Of a DNA stretch of 8,672 nucleotides, positions 7,190 through 8,672 are shown one piece after another; position 1 is the stretch's first letter; each line of letters begins with the position of its first letter. The DNA is taken from positions 1 through 8,672 of the forward strand of contig CANETI010000090.1 of assembly GCA_947440715.1 (NCBI GenBank). Reading direction: 5' to 3'. The notes beneath the pieces are model-generated. The model worked only from the letters and a program-made list of their open reading frames with translations, was not told the origin of the DNA and searched no databases. The position numbers were made by a program, and so were the translations under genes. This DNA comes from Planctomycetota bacterium. Its GTDB lineage: Bacteria; Planctomycetota; UBA11346.

Positions 7190-7230
7190 CACACCCCCTT
7201 GGTGTGTGACCAAGCCATGCGACTCACACA
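7190..7230 (-). other. Three overlapping, mutually exclusive hairpins in the pilT leader
   Basis: One 41-nt stretch can fold in three competing ways. Fold one pairs TGTGTGA with TCACACA (7203-7209 with 7224-7230, 7 bp, 14-nt loop). Fold two pairs CTTGGT with ACCAAG (7198-7203 with 7209-7214, 6 bp, 5-nt loop). Fold three pairs CACACC with GGTGTG (7190-7195 with 7201-7206, 6 bp, 5-nt loop). All arms are perfect, and each fold shares bases with the others, so only one forms at a time. No U-tract follows, so it is not a standard terminator. It lies about 60-100 nt before the pilT ATG. Such nesting is seen in RNA switches, but GT-repeat-like sequence can also produce it by chance. Confidence 0.4.
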
Positions 7231-7237
7231 GACTCAT

Positions 7238-7273
7238 GGTGACATGCCGGCGACAGGTGCCGACGTATGCACC
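7238..7273 (-). other. Bulged 13-bp stem-loop at the start of the pilT leader
   Basis: In minus-strand RNA the segment from 7273 down to 7238 folds as GGUG-CAU-(AC)-GUCGGC, loop ACCUGUC, GCCGGC-AUG-(U)-CACC. That is 13 pairs with a 1-nt and a 2-nt bulge. One pair is G-U in the minus-strand RNA but would be a C-A mismatch on the plus strand, which fits transcription towards pilT. No U-run follows, so a terminator for the upstream foldase gene is unlikely, though Rho-independent pausing cannot be excluded. Confidence 0.4.
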
Positions 7274-7282
7274 ACTCCATTT

Positions 7283-7288
7283 ATCATA
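7283..7288 (-). promoter_or_regulatory. Possible -10 box for the pilT operon
   Basis: TATGAT on the minus strand differs from TATAAT by one base. A transcript from it would begin around 7276, just ahead of the bulged stem-loop. The matching -35 position (about 7306-7312) is poor, so this would need an activator or is not real. Confidence 0.25.
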
Positions 7289-7315
7289 AGCCGGAAAACT
7301 CTTAAATTGCGGCGA

Positions 7316-8672
7316 TTATGGCGCGAGATCGGGCGCTGTCGGTATATCAAACGTTGGTAAACCCGCATCTTTGGTGCGCTGATCAATCAATGGCGGCAGA
7401 CTTTGATAATCAATGACCGCCGCGCGACGGATATCTTCAATGGTGCGCTTGGTGCGTTCCGGCAACTCCGCATCAACGATGTCCGACACTATACGATCAC
7501 GCAGTTCAGCAAATTCCGCCTCTTTGCCAGAGCGACGACTATGCACTAATAATAATTCCATGCCTTCATCACTCGCAACGGGCGCTAATAATACTGGATA
7601 TGGTGGCTGCGCCGCGAAGGCTTCATCCATCGGGCGACTGGCAATTCGGCGCGAACCTTTGATGGCGCGCGTGCCGTCGCGGTTCACAAAACCAAGGCGT
7701 CCATTAACATCAGCATGTTGTTCATAAACCTTGCCATAACTATGAAACGTCCGCTCAAACGAAACTTTGCGGCCCAAAATCGCTTTATGTAAAAGCTGCA
7801 TGACGCCGTAGAGGCGGATTTTTTCGTCTTCGGTCACGGTTTCTTTACCATCAGCGCCTTTAGTTTTTTGATAAGGAATATAAATCGCGCTCACGTCCAC
7901 GGCTTCTTGCACGCGGTAGCGATGAATATGTTCCACCATATAGGCCTTAAGCTGGTCGTCGGTCAGCGTTTTTTTCGCCGCACGTTCGACTAAGATGCGA
8001 ATACCGGCTCCCATTTTGAAACCGTCTTGATGAATATATTCATTAAACGGCATTTTTTGGGTTTGCTCAATAAAGGCACGGAATTCCATGTACGGCTGTT
8101 TACGTGCCTCCAACGCTTCATAGTGGCGTTTTTCCATGCGTTTGACTTCATTCGCGATGACGGCTTCGTCTATAATGATGCCTTCCTTCGCCAAGGCTTG
8201 TCGAATTAACGTAATGCCAATTAAATCTTCACGCGCTTCGCTCGCCTTCATTTTGAGTAACTGCGCCGCCAACGTTACGCGCGTCAATCGCCAGGTCCCC
8301 GTTTGTACGATCACATCTTTATCCGATAAGGTCGACCAATTCGTGACGTTATATTGCTTTTCAAGCATATCCATTAATTGCTGAACGCCTTCTTGACTCA
8401 ATAAGGTATCTTCCACCTGGCGCAACGTAATGGCTTCACCATTAATTATGACAACCGGCGCATTACCACTCGCGCCCGTCGTGGGCGAAGCCGCAGTAAT
8501 GTCCGCACTAGCAGGGATCACGGGCGGTGTTTTTACCGCAATCACTGGCGCTGTTACCGTACTGGGCGTTGCTGTAATAGACGTTGTAGAGGGCGTAAGC
8601 GGTTTATTACCCCAGCTGAACGACCCCACCACTAATCCACCAATTAATCCGCCGATGGTAAGCCAAACGAGG
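7316..8672 (-). CDS. Membrane-anchored SurA/PpiD-like foldase with parvulin-like domain (5' end off window)
   Basis: The frame stays open to the right edge, so the start is outside. The GTG at 8632 is internal: the 13 codons before it read LVWLTIGGLIGGL and continue LVVGSFSW, a single membrane helix. Numbered from that GTG, residues 8-57 are a Pro/Thr/Ala-rich linker. Residues about 58-215 look like a SurA N-terminal chaperone domain (VVIINGEAITLRQVEDTLL; then LIRQALAKEGIIIDEAVIANEVK). Residues about 245-366 match a parvulin fold (VDVSAIYIPY, then SFERTFHSYG, GRLGFV, and EGMELLLVHSRR). A polar tail ends FDIPTAPDLAP. This points to a periplasmic folding helper for envelope proteins, held in the inner membrane. 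The two histidines normally at the first and last parvulin strands (RHI and GxH) appear as Ser-Ala and Met-Glu, so isomerase activity is doubtful. Its stop is 187 nt before pilT. Fold assignment is by pattern and fairly sure; the client is unknown. Confidence 0.75.
   Translation of the reverse strand, partial: LVWLTIGGLIGGLVVGSFSWGNKPLTPSTTSITATPSTVTAPVIAVKTPPVIPASADITAASPTTGASGNAPVVIINGEAITLRQVEDTLLSQEGVQQLMDMLEKQYNVTNWSTLSDKDVIVQTGTWRLTRVTLAAQLLKMKASEAREDLIGITLIRQALAKEGIIIDEAVIANEVKRMEKRHYEALEARKQPYMEFRAFIEQTQKMPFNEYIHQDGFKMGAGIRILVERAAKKTLTDDQLKAYMVEHIHRYRVQEAVDVSAIYIPYQKTKGADGKETVTEDEKIRLYGVMQLLHKAILGRKVSFERTFHSYGKVYEQHADVNGRLGFVNRDGTRAIKGSRRIASRPMDEAFAAQPPYPVLLAPVASDEGMELLLVHSRRSGKEAEFAELRDRIVSDIVDAELPERTKRTIEDIRRAAVIDYQSLPPLIDQRTKDAGLPTFDIPTAPDLAP

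Noticed and set aside
6986..7237. An 83-codon minus-strand frame starting in the pilT leader and overlapping the pilT start
   Set aside because: It has no Shine-Dalgarno, runs most of its length inside pilT in another frame, and its sequence is low-complexity Ser/Gly/His/Pro without family features.
7129..7315. A c-di-GMP riboswitch of the GEMM type before pilT
   Set aside because: Considered because of the pilus context, but the conserved GEMM-I sequence blocks are not seen.
1..8672. CRISPR arrays, insertion sequences, tRNA or rRNA genes
   Set aside because: No repeated 25-40 nt units, no transposase-like frame with terminal inverted repeats, and no tRNA cloverleaf or rRNA sequence were recognised on either strand.

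Overview
This window looks like ordinary chromosomal DNA from a Gram-negative, piliated bacterium. Every convincing gene is read from the minus strand, so transcription runs from high to low coordinates. The taxon cannot be fixed from sequence reading alone. The uninterrupted pilT-pilB-pilC order without pilM-Q beside it, the long (545 aa) cofactor-independent phosphoglycerate mutase and the C-terminal style of PilT suggest a lineage away from the model Gammaproteobacteria. A deltaproteobacterial-type group (Myxococcota or Bdellovibrionota) or the PVC group would fit, but this is a weak inference.

Layout in transcription order, right to left. (1) 8672-7316: a membrane-anchored SurA/PpiD-like periplasmic foldase with a parvulin-like domain. 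Its 5' end lies off the right edge. (2) 7315-7129: a 187-nt intergenic leader rich in alternative hairpins. (3) 7128-2949: a compact type IV pilus motor cluster, made of pilT (retraction ATPase), pilB (extension ATPase) and pilC (inner-membrane platform). The gaps are 46 and 30 nt, and a perfect 15-bp stem-loop terminator follows pilC. (4) 2880-2753: the upstream region of gpmI. (5) 2752-562: gpmI (glycolysis) followed after 10 nt by a small exported protein of unknown function. (6) 561-337: a spacer holding a probable promoter. (7) 336-1: the N-terminal end of a histidine kinase with a GTG start and no N-terminal sensor domain, cut by the left edge.

How the genes work together: PilB and PilT are opposing hexameric motors that act on PilC to polymerise and depolymerise a type IVa pilus. 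The adjacent periplasmic foldase could help fold envelope proteins, but a specific link to pili is only suggested by position. gpmI is metabolic and appears insulated from the pilus operon by the strong terminator. The histidine kinase is a separate transcription unit.

No clearly new multi-gene system, CRISPR array, mobile element, tRNA or rRNA was found. The points most worth a second look are the nested, mutually exclusive hairpins upstream of pilT, the parvulin domain that seems to lack its conserved histidines, and the start-site corrections for pilB, the foldase and the kinase.
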